Source of the DNA: Flavobacterium sp. UBA7680
GTDB taxonomy: Bacteria > Bacteroidota > Bacteroidia > Flavobacteriales > Flavobacteriaceae
Assembly (NCBI RefSeq): GCF_002482975.1
Contig: NZ_DLHA01000048.1
Span: 1 to 21,219, forward strand
Reading direction: 5' to 3'
DNA: 21,219 nucleotides
Made by a program: the position numbers and the translations under genes. A model generated the notes under the pieces. It worked only from the letters and a program-made list of their open reading frames with translations, made no database searches and had not been told where the DNA came from. Positions 7,989 through 15,173 of the stretch are shown in pieces; the stretch's first letter is position 1; every line of letters starts with the position of its first letter.

Positions 7989-8609
7989 TTATTCTTCTTC
8001 ATTTATTTGTCTGTATTTATTTATTAGTTTATGACCTTTCAAAGTAGTAATACCATGTAAAAAATGATCCAATAATTCAATTTGAATATCCGAAATTTTG
8101 TATTTTTCCTTGTGAAATATCAAAGGATTTAAGGCCATTTGAGTTTCTTCGATGCGTAACCTTGCTAATATTTCTATATTTATTTTATGCCTGTATAAGT
8201 CTTCTTGGATACCTTTTTCCAAATTTTTCACAATAATTTGAAACAAAAAGGTTTCCTTAAATTCTTTAAACTGTTTCCAAACATCAGGATGGTATTTTTG
8301 CAGATCATAAAACACATATGGATTTATTTCTGAAAACATTACAGCTAAATGTTCCATTAAAAGAATAATTTCCTGTATTGAATTGTTTGATTTTTTAAAT
8401 ATTTGCTCAAATTCTTTTTTATGTTCATTAAGATTTTTCTCGAGAAGACATTCGATAAGCTCTTCTTTATTCTTAAAAAACAAGTATAGAGTTTTTTTAG
8501 ACACACCTATATGCCGACAAATGTCGTCGACAGTTACTCTCTTTATTCCGTGCATAAAGAAAAGTTCTTTTGCGGCTTCGAGAAGTCTATTTTGATTTTC
8601 TTCTATCAT
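7989..8609 (-). CDS. TetR/AcrR-family repressor of the efflux operon
   Basis: This is a 206-residue regulator. Residues about 8-52 form the TetR DNA-binding domain: RLLEAAKELFFMHGIKRV, then TVDDICRHIGVSKKTLYLFF with the recognition helix GVSKKTLYLFF. The rest is a helical ligand-binding and dimer domain with no close known relative. A TTG at 8621 would add four residues, but the ATG at 8609 places the HTH at the usual distance from the N-terminus and was chosen. It is the first gene of its operon, 3 bases ahead of the TolC-type gene. An operator of two GTTTAA(A)C half-sites 15 bp apart lies about 110-150 bases upstream (8729-8758). The same operator sits at two other promoters in the window, so this protein is the best candidate to control all three. 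Confidence 0.9.
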   Translation of the reverse strand: MIEENQNRLLEAAKELFFMHGIKRVTVDDICRHIGVSKKTLYLFFKNKEELIECLLEKNLNEHKKEFEQIFKKSNNSIQEIILLMEHLAVMFSEINPYVFYDLQKYHPDVWKQFKEFKETFLFQIIVKNLEKGIQEDLYRHKINIEILARLRIEETQMALNPLIFHKEKYKISDIQIELLDHFLHGITTLKGHKLINKYRQINEEE

Positions 8610-8719
8610 TAAGGTCGCCAAAACTAAGAAAACTATTTTATATTACAAGGTTTCCTGTGTTATTATTTATTATATTATCTTATTAAATATGTGTATATCA
8701 AGTAATTAAAATTTAATTT

Positions 8720-8758
8720 CAAATAGATGTTTAAACGATAATTGTTTAATTGTTTAAC
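8720..8758 (-). promoter_or_regulatory. Promoter and operator of the TetR-RND operon (site A)
   Basis: The palindromic half-site GTTTAAAC (8729-8736) is followed, after 7 bases (GATAATT), by GTTTAA (8744-8749), with a third GTTTAAC at 8752-8758. The first two starts are exactly 15 bp apart, as at 10317/10332 and 15343/15358. On the minus strand TCTATTTG (8727-8720) matches TAnnTTTG at 7 of 8 positions and lies one base beyond the GTTTAAAC half-site. A bound repressor would thus cover the -33/-7 region. The leader to the TetR ATG is about 100 bases. Confidence 0.6.
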
Positions 8759-8856
8759 ATATTTATCGAATTTCCTCTTTTAAATTATTCCAGGAAATTA
8801 TAATTAAAGAGTTAAATTCTACAACTTATCGAACTTGGAATAGAAAATATAAATTT

Positions 8857-8891
8857 AATTGTTCGACAATTTTGAAATTTTAGTAGTTTTG
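8857..8891 (+). promoter_or_regulatory. Promoter and palindrome upstream of the MarR gene at 8912
   Basis: TAGTTTTG at 8884-8891 is a perfect TAnnTTTG -7 element. Upstream lies the palindrome AATTGT-TCG-ACAATT (8857-8871), whose TTG at 8859-8861 could be the -33 element with a 22-base spacer, somewhat long. Palindromes of this kind over a promoter are typical for MarR autoregulation. TTATCGAA also occurs twice upstream (8762-8769 and 8826-8833). Confidence 0.5.
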
Positions 8892-8911
8892 TATAAAGAA
8901 CATAATTAAAT

Positions 8912-9364
8912 ATGGCTAAAGAGGGGTTAGAGTTTTATAGTTTCATTAATGATAGGCAAAAAGCTTTAGTAAATATCTATTTTACAAACAATTGGTTGCA
9001 TAGTGAGTACCACGTTGTCTTAAAAGCATACAACGTCACTGCTCAGCAATTTAACATACTTAAAATTTTAAACGAAGTTTATCCTAAATCTATGATGGTT
9101 TCTGCCATTAAGCTGCAAATGCTTGATAAAAGTTCGGATATAACACGACTGGTTGAAAGGCTTCTGGAGAAAAATTTAGTAGTTCGTAGGCAAGATCAAA
9201 AGAATAGGCGAAAAATTAACGTAAAGTTGAATATTATTGGGCATAATCTTGTTAGTGAAATGGATAAGGATATTGGAAATTTTGAAGGATTTGTAGAACA
9301 CTTATCAGATAAGGAGATTAAACAACTTAATTTACTATTGAATAAAATAAGAAGTCATCAATAA
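8912..9364 (+). CDS. MarR-family transcriptional regulator
   Basis: This 150-residue winged-helix regulator has an N-terminal dimerisation helix (about 8-30) and the start of the DNA-binding domain in NVTAQQFNILKILNEVYP. The recognition region is MLDKSSDITRLVERLLEKNL, and the wing is VVRRQDQKNRRKINVKLNIIG with the conserved DxxxRR-type arginines. C-terminal helices (about 118-148) complete the dimer interface. The gene is divergent from the TetR-RND operon across a 302-base region that holds the operators of both. Its own promoter overlaps the AATTGT-TCG-ACAATT palindrome, so autorepression is likely. Its targets are not shown by the sequence; many MarR proteins respond to phenolic or oxidising compounds. 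Confidence 0.9.
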   Translation: MAKEGLEFYSFINDRQKALVNIYFTNNWLHSEYHVVLKAYNVTAQQFNILKILNEVYPKSMMVSAIKLQMLDKSSDITRLVERLLEKNLVVRRQDQKNRRKINVKLNIIGHNLVSEMDKDIGNFEGFVEHLSDKEIKQLNLLLNKIRSHQ

Positions 9365-9723
9365 AAACATGTTAGCCATTTTCAGGAAGAGACAATAACT
9401 GTTCTCCACAGATAGTGACGGAGTTAATTTGTGGTAGATATGACTTAAACTAACAATAAAGAAATTCGCAAATTTAATTTTTTTACTTTTCTTGAAGACA
9501 GAAGATGTGAAATTTCAACTGATTATTTGAGTCAAAAAACGACATGGATCTATCCGAAACAATATCGGTTCTTCTACCGAATTATTTGAAAAGATTGATG
9601 CAGATATTGATGAGTATATTTTTATACATAAGCTGGACTTCCACTCGAATTACCTAACGAAGTTTATAAACTTTACTTTGAGAGATGTTTGAGTTTTCTC
9701 AAGAATCTTATCAATTGAAAAAA
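9365..9723 (+). pseudogene. Gene-free stretch with a possible decayed coding segment
   Basis: No intact gene is present. Pieces of plausible protein appear in different plus-strand frames: SSTELFEKIDADIDEYIF at about 9571-9630, then after a frame change LPLELPNEVYKLYFERCLSF followed by LKNLIN and a stop at 9716-9718. These could be parts of one small gene broken by at least one frameshift and missing its start. The family is not recognised. The evidence is only the look of the peptides, so chance is possible. Confidence 0.25.
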
Positions 9724-10110
9724 TTAAAACATCGACAGCCATTCTTTTGCCTCTTCAAAGGTTTTAAAATAATTTACTTGTACAGGCCGCATATTCAATT
9801 TAAACAAAATACTCTCAACCGCCACCTTATTAAAGTAATAATCAGGTTGAACTACCGCTACCGCTTTTAATCCTTCTTCAACAGCTTTTGGAAGATAACT
9901 TCTATCCATCCAATCCTGATCTTCTTTACCTATCAATATCATTTCTTTTAAATCAACTAACATTTTTGAGACTTTTTTTTGGACTAATAGGCTCAAATAT
10001 TTTTCTGTGCCCTCTCGAAATTCCCAGCTATTAGAATAACCTTTCCAAACACAAACAACTGCTTTTATTTTGTTGTCATATGTTATAGAATATCCTGGTG
10101 AATCTGCCAT
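9724..10110 (-). CDS. SpoIIAA/STAS-like domain protein
   Basis: This 128-residue soluble protein has the build of the SpoIIAA-like (STAS-related) proteins common in Bacteroidota. It starts with a beta-hairpin (ITYDNKIKAVVCVWKGYSNS), followed by a helix with conserved aromatic and acidic residues, then KKVSKMLVDLKEMILIGKED (the central strand with Val-Asp). After this come QDWMDRSYLPKAVEEGLKAV, AVVQPDYYFNKVAVESILFK and the C-terminal FKTFEEAKEWLSMF. Members are thought to bind lipids or partner proteins, but their role is mostly unknown. It is monocistronic. A good -7 element, TACCTTCG, lies on the minus strand at 10142-10135, 25 bases before the ATG. It does not share the GTTTAAAC operator on its own side. 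Confidence 0.75.
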   Translation of the reverse strand: MADSPGYSITYDNKIKAVVCVWKGYSNSWEFREGTEKYLSLLVQKKVSKMLVDLKEMILIGKEDQDWMDRSYLPKAVEEGLKAVAVVQPDYYFNKVAVESILFKLNMRPVQVNYFKTFEEAKEWLSMF

Positions 10111-10134
10111 AATGTTAAAATTTTATAAGAAGTG

Positions 10135-10142
10135 CGAAGGTA
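10135..10142 (-). promoter_or_regulatory. -7 element of the SpoIIAA-like gene
   Basis: On the minus strand TACCTTCG matches TAnnTTTG at 7 of 8 positions and lies 25 bases before the ATG at 10110. A clear -33 TTG at the right distance was not seen. Confidence 0.4.
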
Positions 10143-10316
10143 AACATTTCAGAAGAAATTATCAGGAACATTATTAAAAAGTTTAAATCTGTCCCTTTCC
10201 ACCTGCTTATATATTGAAGCGGAGCTTGAATTACTGATCACTTTATTTTCATTTTTTAAGCAACAAATAGCATACCTAATTGTTTATCAATACAATACAA
10301 CCAAATTATAATATTC

Positions 10317-10358
10317 GTTTAAACAATATATGTTTAAACATATAAATTACTACCTTTA
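10317..10358 (+). promoter_or_regulatory. Promoter and operator of the 10388 cluster (site B)
   Basis: Two perfect GTTTAAAC palindromes (10317-10324 and 10332-10339) are separated by 7 bases (AATATAT). They are followed by TACCTTTA at 10351-10358, a -7 element matching TAnnTTTG at 7 of 8. The second half-site occupies the -33 position. Spacing and sequence are the same as at sites A (8729) and C (15343), which suggests control by one repressor. Confidence 0.65.
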
Positions 10359-10387
10359 CTTGAAATATTAACTAAAAATTGAATCCT

Positions 10388-10738
10388 ATGAACTTAAAAG
10401 AAAAAATTGAGGAATTGAATCAAATGATTCTTACTGGAAAACAAATGGATGCTTTTGAAAAGTATTACCATGAAGATGTAATAATGCAGGAAAATTCTAA
10501 TCCACCTACAGTTGGAAAATCTGCAAATCGAGAAAGAGAGTTACAAGCTATGCAAATGATTGAAGCCTTTCATGGAGCGGAAGTGAAATCAGTTGCTGTT
10601 GGTGATAATGTAACAACATCTGAATGGGAAATGGATGTTACTTATAAAGGTGCTCCTCGTATGAAAATGTGCCAGGTTGCAGTGCAGAAATGGAAAGATG
10701 GACAAATTATTAACGAACGTTTTTATTATTCAAACTAA
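10388..10738 (+). CDS. NTF2/SnoaL-like family protein
   Basis: This 116-residue protein has the SnoaL-like (cone-shaped alpha+beta barrel) pattern. It has an N-terminal helix (NLKEKIEELNQMILTGKQMD), the typical motif AFEKYYHEDVIMQENSNPPT, a second helix with NRERELQAMQMIEAF, then four beta-strands including TTSEWEMDVTYKG, CQVAVQKWKDGQI and NERFYYSN. Such folds serve as small enzymes (isomerases, cyclases) or binding proteins. His-Glu-Asp in YYHEDVIM are the only obvious polar candidates, so the activity cannot be named. An in-frame TTG at 10379 exists, but the ATG at 10388 fits better after the -7 element at 10351. It is the first gene after operator site B, followed 12 bases later by a membrane protein gene. 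Confidence 0.8.
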   Translation: MNLKEKIEELNQMILTGKQMDAFEKYYHEDVIMQENSNPPTVGKSANRERELQAMQMIEAFHGAEVKSVAVGDNVTTSEWEMDVTYKGAPRMKMCQVAVQKWKDGQIINERFYYSN

Positions 10739-10750
10739 TAAAATATAAAA

Positions 10751-11206
10751 ATGAAAGCAAAAGCAATTTCAATAAATTCCGAAACTCTTTTTATGTCGGT
10801 GTTTCAGGAAAACAAGAACAGCAGTGATTCGGATAATCACTACATTCCGGGTGCATGTAACATTGGCCACGAAGAAATAAACAGGAGAAAAAAAGCAACC
10901 ATCTTTTCTATTGTATTGACTATTACAGTAATTGTTTTACTATTTATGCTTGATGCAAACAAAATATGGCGATTAATTCTTTTTATCCCTGCGACTTCGC
11001 TTGGTGTAAGTTTTCAGCAATGGTACTTTAAGTTTTGCGTTGCTTTCGGAATAAAAGGCGTATTTAATTTTGGAGATATCGGCAAAACATTTTCCATTGA
11101 TCAAAAAGAAAATTACAGAAAAGATCGTATTAAGGCTTGGCAAATGATTATGACGGGTATGTTATTTGGTTTGATATTAGCCTTGATTTTTTATTTTATG
11201 CCTTGA
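10751..11206 (+). CDS. Small membrane protein with the IPGACNIG motif
   Basis: This 151-residue protein has three likely membrane helices: about 48-67 (ATIFSIVLTITVIVLLFMLD), 74-90, and 131-149 (MIMTGMLFGLILALIFYF). The soluble N-terminal part carries YIPGACNIGHEEINRRKK, whose Pro, Gly, Cys and Glu residues look like a conserved signature. A loop holds QQWYFKFCVAFGIKGVFNFG, with a second Cys and two aromatic positions. I recognise the general pattern as a recurring bacterial membrane protein but know no function for it. The paired Cys residues (35 and about 94) could matter. It is 12 bases after the SnoaL-like gene and so probably co-transcribed from the site B promoter. Confidence 0.75.
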   Translation: MKAKAISINSETLFMSVFQENKNSSDSDNHYIPGACNIGHEEINRRKKATIFSIVLTITVIVLLFMLDANKIWRLILFIPATSLGVSFQQWYFKFCVAFGIKGVFNFGDIGKTFSIDQKENYRKDRIKAWQMIMTGMLFGLILALIFYFMP

Positions 11207-11244
11207 ATGGGTAAGGTACCAATTATTTAAGAACTTTAAAAAAC

Positions 11245-11475
11245 ATGGGGCTAAAAAAATACATAGATGAAAAGAGGAAAGAGTTTGCTATGAATATTGA
11301 AGAATTTACTATCGGACAAACTATTATTGATTCAGACAACACCCGTTGCGAAATATCCAATAAGACAATTAATAGTATTGAAGTTTCAATTATACGAAAA
11401 AGTGAAAAAGGAAGCAACTGTAAGCAATGGTTTGATATGAAACAATTTAATAAGAGATTTAAAACTTTGAATTAG
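11245..11475 (+). CDS. Small conserved-looking hypothetical protein
   Basis: This 76-residue soluble protein has no known domain. From residue 16 (MNIEEFTIGQTIIDSDNTRC) it reads as a compact beta-rich domain: EISNKTINSIEVSIIRKSEK, then a Cys and QWFDMKQFNKRFKTL. The alternating polar and hydrophobic strands and the WF.M..FN+RF ending suggest a real protein. A second ATG at 11290 would give a 61-residue version. It lies 38 bases after the membrane protein gene on the same strand. A 116-base gap with a 7-bp inverted repeat separates it from the DoxX gene. An opposite-strand frame here is an overlap artefact. Confidence 0.6.
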   Translation: MGLKKYIDEKRKEFAMNIEEFTIGQTIIDSDNTRCEISNKTINSIEVSIIRKSEKGSNCKQWFDMKQFNKRFKTLN

Positions 11476-11493
11476 AAAAATTTTAATGCGTTT

Positions 11494-11521
11494 TTGGGTA
11501 AATTATTAATGGTGTACCCAA
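11494..11521. repeat. Inverted repeat TTGGGTA / TACCCAA before the DoxX gene
   Basis: TTGGGTA (11494-11500) and TACCCAA (11515-11521) are perfect 7-bp arms around a 14-base loop, in the only sizeable gap of the plus-strand cluster. It could be an operator, an attenuator or a weak terminator; no T-run follows directly. A shorter GGTA/TACC repeat is also present near 11208-11220. Confidence 0.35.
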
Positions 11522-11591
11522 GACAAAACAGGAACCATCTCAGAATCGAATTTTTGAAAATAATAAATCCAAAACTTAAATAATAATAACT

Positions 11592-11975
11592 ATGGAACCA
11601 ATAAAATTATCTACAGCGAGAAAAGTAACAACATGGATATTCGTGGGGCTTATGTCAGCCTTATTTATTATGAGCGCTTCAATGAAATTGATGGCTGGTG
11701 CAAACGCGGAAATAGCACAAAACTTTATTAAATGGGGATTGGATGGTAAACTTATGTTAATAGGAATGGGCGAACTCATCGCTGCCATTTTGTTTCTAAT
11801 TCCAAGAACATCATCACTCGGAGTTTTATTATTAAGCGCACACTTAGGTGGTGCAATTGTAACGCACATGAGTAATGCAGAAATGTTTATTCCACAAATA
11901 GTAATGCTCTTGTTAGTTTGGGTTGCTAATTATTTGCGTAATCCGGAAATGCTCGCTTCGTTTACAAAAAAATAA
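11592..11975 (+). CDS. DoxX-like family membrane protein
   Basis: This 127-residue protein has four membrane helices (about 12-31, 51-68, 74-91 and 97-116) and matches DoxX-like proteins. The first helix ends in SASMKLMAGA, then comes FIKWGLDGKLMLIGMGELIA with the family's Gly and Glu, AAILFLIPRTSSLGVLLLSA, and HLGGAIVTHM. DoxX relatives are linked to quinol oxidation and oxidative-stress complexes, but the small DoxX-like forms have no settled activity. The dioxygenase gene starts 4 bases after its stop, so the two are translationally close. This pairing of DoxX and an extradiol dioxygenase suggests a shared role with phenolic or quinone compounds, which is inference. Confidence 0.85.
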   Translation: MEPIKLSTARKVTTWIFVGLMSALFIMSASMKLMAGANAEIAQNFIKWGLDGKLMLIGMGELIAAILFLIPRTSSLGVLLLSAHLGGAIVTHMSNAEMFIPQIVMLLLVWVANYLRNPEMLASFTKK

Positions 11976-11979
11976 TTTC

Positions 11980-12870
11980 ATGGAACGCAAAGATTTTTTA
12001 AAACTTTTAGCGTTAGCCCCATTAGTCACGTATAATATGAAGTTACAGGCATTTGCAAAAATTACTTCCTCTTTTTCTTTAACTGAGAAAATGCCTGTAC
12101 TTTTTACATCACATGGAAATCCAATGGACATTCCTTTAGGGCTAAACTCAAATCCCTTTTTAACAAGTTTGGCACAAATAGGAGAAAAAATTAGAAAAGA
12201 AAATGAAATAAAAGCCATTTTGGTAGTATCAGCACATTGGTGCACGAAAGGGACTCTTGTAAATGTAAGTACTGCACCTGAAACTATTTATGATTATTAC
12301 GGTTTTCCACCCGAATATTATACTCAGAAATACCTTGCTCCCGGTTCACCAGAAATGGCAAAGGAAGTAACCAAGCTTATACCAAAAGTTAAAGAAACTA
12401 CAGAGTGGGGTTTAGATCATGGTGCATGGCCTATGCTTAAACACATGTTTCCAAAGGCTGATGTTCCGGTTTTTGAGATGAGTATTGATTATTATCAATC
12501 CGCACAATATCATTTTGATTTAGCAAAACAACTCAAACCATTGCGAGATAAGGGCGTTTTAATTATTGGCAGCGGTGCGGTTGTGCATAATATAAAGGAA
12601 GCAGGTAAACGATTTTTTAATGGAAATATGAAGCCTTATGGTTGGGATATAGAGTTTGATCAATGGATAAAACAACAATTGGATAAAAGAGATTTACAAA
12701 GCATAGTCAATTACGAAAAAAATAAATTAGGCATGATGGCAGCTCCTACCCCCGACCATTATGTGCCTTTAATATATAGTCTCGCTCTAATGAATGAGAA
12801 TGAACATATTGAACATACTTTTGAAGAAATGCTTCCAGCATTTAGCAACAGGGGTTTTCGTATAGGTTAA
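11980..12870 (+). CDS. ygiD: YgiD-type extradiol ring-cleavage dioxygenase (4,5-DOPA dioxygenase family)
   Basis: This is a class III (LigB-type) extradiol dioxygenase of 296 residues, using the ATG at 11980; the open frame extends further upstream but overlaps DoxX. Family motifs appear in order: FTSHGNPM with His45, VVSAHW with His86, YDYYGFPPEYY (about 104-114), GLDHGAWPML with His147, IIGSGAVVHNI with His203, and TPDHYVPL with His260. Several of these histidines are the metal and catalytic positions. Relatives open catechol rings such as DOPA; in bacteria the natural substrate is unclear. The N-terminus MERKDFLKLLALAPLV extends beyond the usual YgiD start and looks like a weak Tat-type leader with Arg-Lys in place of Arg-Arg, so export is possible. 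It is tightly linked to DoxX upstream and to the sulfatase-fold gene 11 bases downstream. Confidence 0.9.
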   Translation: MERKDFLKLLALAPLVTYNMKLQAFAKITSSFSLTEKMPVLFTSHGNPMDIPLGLNSNPFLTSLAQIGEKIRKENEIKAILVVSAHWCTKGTLVNVSTAPETIYDYYGFPPEYYTQKYLAPGSPEMAKEVTKLIPKVKETTEWGLDHGAWPMLKHMFPKADVPVFEMSIDYYQSAQYHFDLAKQLKPLRDKGVLIIGSGAVVHNIKEAGKRFFNGNMKPYGWDIEFDQWIKQQLDKRDLQSIVNYEKNKLGMMAAPTPDHYVPLIYSLALMNENEHIEHTFEEMLPAFSNRGFRIG

Positions 12871-12881
12871 ACGGTTATGAA

Positions 12882-14774
12882 GTGGTATCATATAAGCAAA
12901 TAATATTAATATTAGTGAAACAAATAGCTGGTCTTTATATATTGTATTCAATATGTAGAATCCTTTTTTATCTTTTCAATCGTACGTCATTCCAACAGAT
13001 GGAATTAGGCGAGTTTTTCAAGATTTTATTTTATGGTTTAAGATTTGACTCATTTAGCATTGCAGCCTCTAATTCTCTCTATATTTTATTATTTCTACTT
13101 CCATTTCCTTTTTACTATTCAAAACAATATCAAAATCTACTAAAAACAATATTTGTATTAATAAATGCGTTTTTTGTAATGTTAAATTTTATAGATTTTG
13201 CTTATTTCCCTTTTAATCAAAGAAGATCTACAATTCAATTATTCAAATTTATTTTCGGAAATCAGATAAATATCCTAGAGTTAATACCACACTTTATTGA
13301 AGAGTATTGGTATATAATAATTCTTTATTTATTTATTATATGGTTACTTTATAAATACTATGAATTGACACTTAATAAATTAAAACCAAAAATATATTCT
13401 TACTCCTTTAATAATATTGGCATTTACGTTTCAATTTTTATTTTATTTAATTCATTAACTATTTTGGGAATAAGAGGAGGTTGGCAAAAAATCCCAATAG
13501 TATTGTTAGACGCAGCTCAATACACAAAACAGCAATATATCCCAATTGTACTTAACACTCCATTTTCTTTACTAAAATCAACAGAGTTAAGCGAGATGAA
13601 GCCTTTAAATCTTATCCCGAATGAAAAAGCGGACACATATTTTAGCCCTATTCATAAAGCTGAAATATCAACGTTTAAAAATATAAATGTATGTGTAATT
13701 ATATTGGAAAGCTTTTCAAAAGAATTTACAAATATTGGCAATAGAAAAAGTTATACTCCATTTTTAGATAGTTTAATGAGAAAATCCTTAGTATTCACAA
13801 ATGCCTATGCAAATGGAAAAACATCTATGGACGGTATTCCGTCTATTTTAGCATCATTACCCCCATTAATGCAGAATCCATATATAAACTCAGCATATAG
13901 TAATAATAAAATTGAAACATTAGCTAATTTATTAAAAACGAAGGGATATCATACAACTTTTTTTCATGGCGGAACCAATGGAACTATGAACTTTAATTCA
14001 TTTGCCGAAATAGCTGGTTTTGAGAATTATTATGGCCGAACAGAGTATAATAATGAAAATGACTATGATGGTCAATGGGGTATTTGGGATGATGCTTTCT
14101 TAAGAAAAGTACCTGGCGTTATTAGCACAAATAAAGAACCTTTTTTTGCTTCAATATTTACTTTGAGTTCTCATAATCCTTATTTAGTTCCTGATAATTT
14201 TAAAGGCAGGTTTCCTAAAGGCAATCAAGATATTTTAGAATCGTTAGGTTACACGGATTATTCATTAAGTGTATTTTTTAATGAATGTAAAAAACAACCT
14301 TGGTACAACAACACTTTATTTGTGATAACATCCGACCATTCAGCCGAATCGTATGATGAATTTTATTCTAATGTAATCGGACAATACTCAATCCCTATTA
14401 TCATTTTTAAAAATGATGAACTAAACGGTAAATCAAATAAAACAGTTCAGCAAATCGATATTCTACCGACGATACTCGACTATCTAAATTATGACAAATC
14501 ATACTACGCTTTTGGGCAAAGTATGTTTTCCTTAGAAAAGAAGCCTGCAATATGGTTCATTTCCCCTAATTATTATGTTCAACAGGATAGCTTATTGTAT
14601 ATCTATAATAGTCAATATTTCTTGGAAGCATATAATGTTGTACAAGATAGTTTGCTGACTAAAAATATTTTTGGCAAAAATAAAAAAAGGGATAATGAAA
14701 TTTTAAATTTTACACAATCATTTATTCAACGGTATATAAATGATATGATTAATAATAAAACACATTGTAAATAA
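12882..14774 (+). CDS. LTA-synthase-like sulfatase-family membrane protein
   Basis: This 630-residue protein has about five N-terminal membrane helices (within about 7-198) and an extracytoplasmic sulfatase or alkaline-phosphatase-fold domain (about 265-560). Its active-site pattern follows LtaS: Glu276 in VIILESFSKE, the nucleophile Thr314 in NGKTSMDGIPS, His362 in FFHGGTNG, W402-D403, His431 in LSSHNPY, and Asp485-His486 in ITSDHSAES. LTA synthase itself is a Gram-positive enzyme; Gram-negative relatives transfer phosphoglycerol or phosphoethanolamine onto envelope glycans or lipids, so an envelope-modifying transferase is likely. The reading frame starts with GTG at 12882, since the ATG at 12877 is in another frame and closes quickly. 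It follows the dioxygenase by 11 bases. Confidence 0.88.
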   Translation: MVSYKQIILILVKQIAGLYILYSICRILFYLFNRTSFQQMELGEFFKILFYGLRFDSFSIAASNSLYILLFLLPFPFYYSKQYQNLLKTIFVLINAFFVMLNFIDFAYFPFNQRRSTIQLFKFIFGNQINILELIPHFIEEYWYIIILYLFIIWLLYKYYELTLNKLKPKIYSYSFNNIGIYVSIFILFNSLTILGIRGGWQKIPIVLLDAAQYTKQQYIPIVLNTPFSLLKSTELSEMKPLNLIPNEKADTYFSPIHKAEISTFKNINVCVIILESFSKEFTNIGNRKSYTPFLDSLMRKSLVFTNAYANGKTSMDGIPSILASLPPLMQNPYINSAYSNNKIETLANLLKTKGYHTTFFHGGTNGTMNFNSFAEIAGFENYYGRTEYNNENDYDGQWGIWDDAFLRKVPGVISTNKEPFFASIFTLSSHNPYLVPDNFKGRFPKGNQDILESLGYTDYSLSVFFNECKKQPWYNNTLFVITSDHSAESYDEFYSNVIGQYSIPIIIFKNDELNGKSNKTVQQIDILPTILDYLNYDKSYYAFGQSMFSLEKKPAIWFISPNYYVQQDSLLYIYNSQYFLEAYNVVQDSLLTKNIFGKNKKRDNEILNFTQSFIQRYINDMINNKTHCK

Positions 14775-14778
14775 AAAA

Positions 14779-15006
14779 ATGATTAAGCAAAAAATAAAGT
14801 ATAAAATTTTAATGTTTACAATACTAACCCTTTCCCATCTGACTTTTTCCTGTGAAAAACAGTATGTGTGTGTTTGTTCAGATATTAAAAGTGGTAATGG
14901 TACACATGTGGATAGTGTAAAAACTACTAATCTAGGAAAAAAGGGATATGCTCACACTTGTGAATCCTATAATTCTGATACTTTAGTAAGTTGTCATTTA
15001 AAATAA
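14779..15006 (+). CDS. Small Cys-rich lipoprotein
   Basis: This 75-residue protein has a basic N-terminus (MIKQKIKYK), a hydrophobic core (ILMFTILTLSHL) and a lipobox LTFSC that makes Cys25 the likely lipidated residue. The mature part is only about 51 residues, with Cys in YVCVCSD, HTCESYN and VSCHLK, so two disulfides are possible. The layout (C.C near the start, then AxxxC..Y, then C near the end) resembles small unnamed lipoproteins found in Bacteroidota with a 'YTCTC' start. The gene begins 4 bases after the sulfatase stop, so it is the last gene of that tight set. Its function is unknown; an envelope location is inferred. Confidence 0.7.
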   Translation: MIKQKIKYKILMFTILTLSHLTFSCEKQYVCVCSDIKSGNGTHVDSVKTTNLGKKGYAHTCESYNSDTLVSCHLK

Positions 15007-15018
15007 ATACTGTTAATT

Positions 15019-15173
15019 ATGGCAAATTTTTAAAAAACATAAAATAATTTTTCTTTTACTATTAATTTTTATTATTAATACATCTTTAATTAATTCTAAA
15101 GATACCCCCCCCGAATAATAATCGTATATTAATTAATCATCAAGATTCATTTCCACCCATCTACAAATGAAAA
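15019..15173 (+). pseudogene. Remnant of a small secreted-protein gene broken in homopolymer tracts
   Basis: ATG at 15019 reads MANF and then stops. If the T5 run (15027-15031) were T4, the frame would continue as MANFKKHKIIFLLLLIFIIN and then TSLINSKDT, a convincing signal peptide. A C8 run (15105-15112), striking in such A+T-rich DNA, then leads to a stop two codons on. With C7 the frame would run as PPNNNRILINHQDSFPPIYK to a TGA at 15171-15173. Both breaks lie in homopolymers, so decay, phase variation or sequencing error are all possible. It follows the small lipoprotein gene by 12 bases. Confidence 0.4.
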
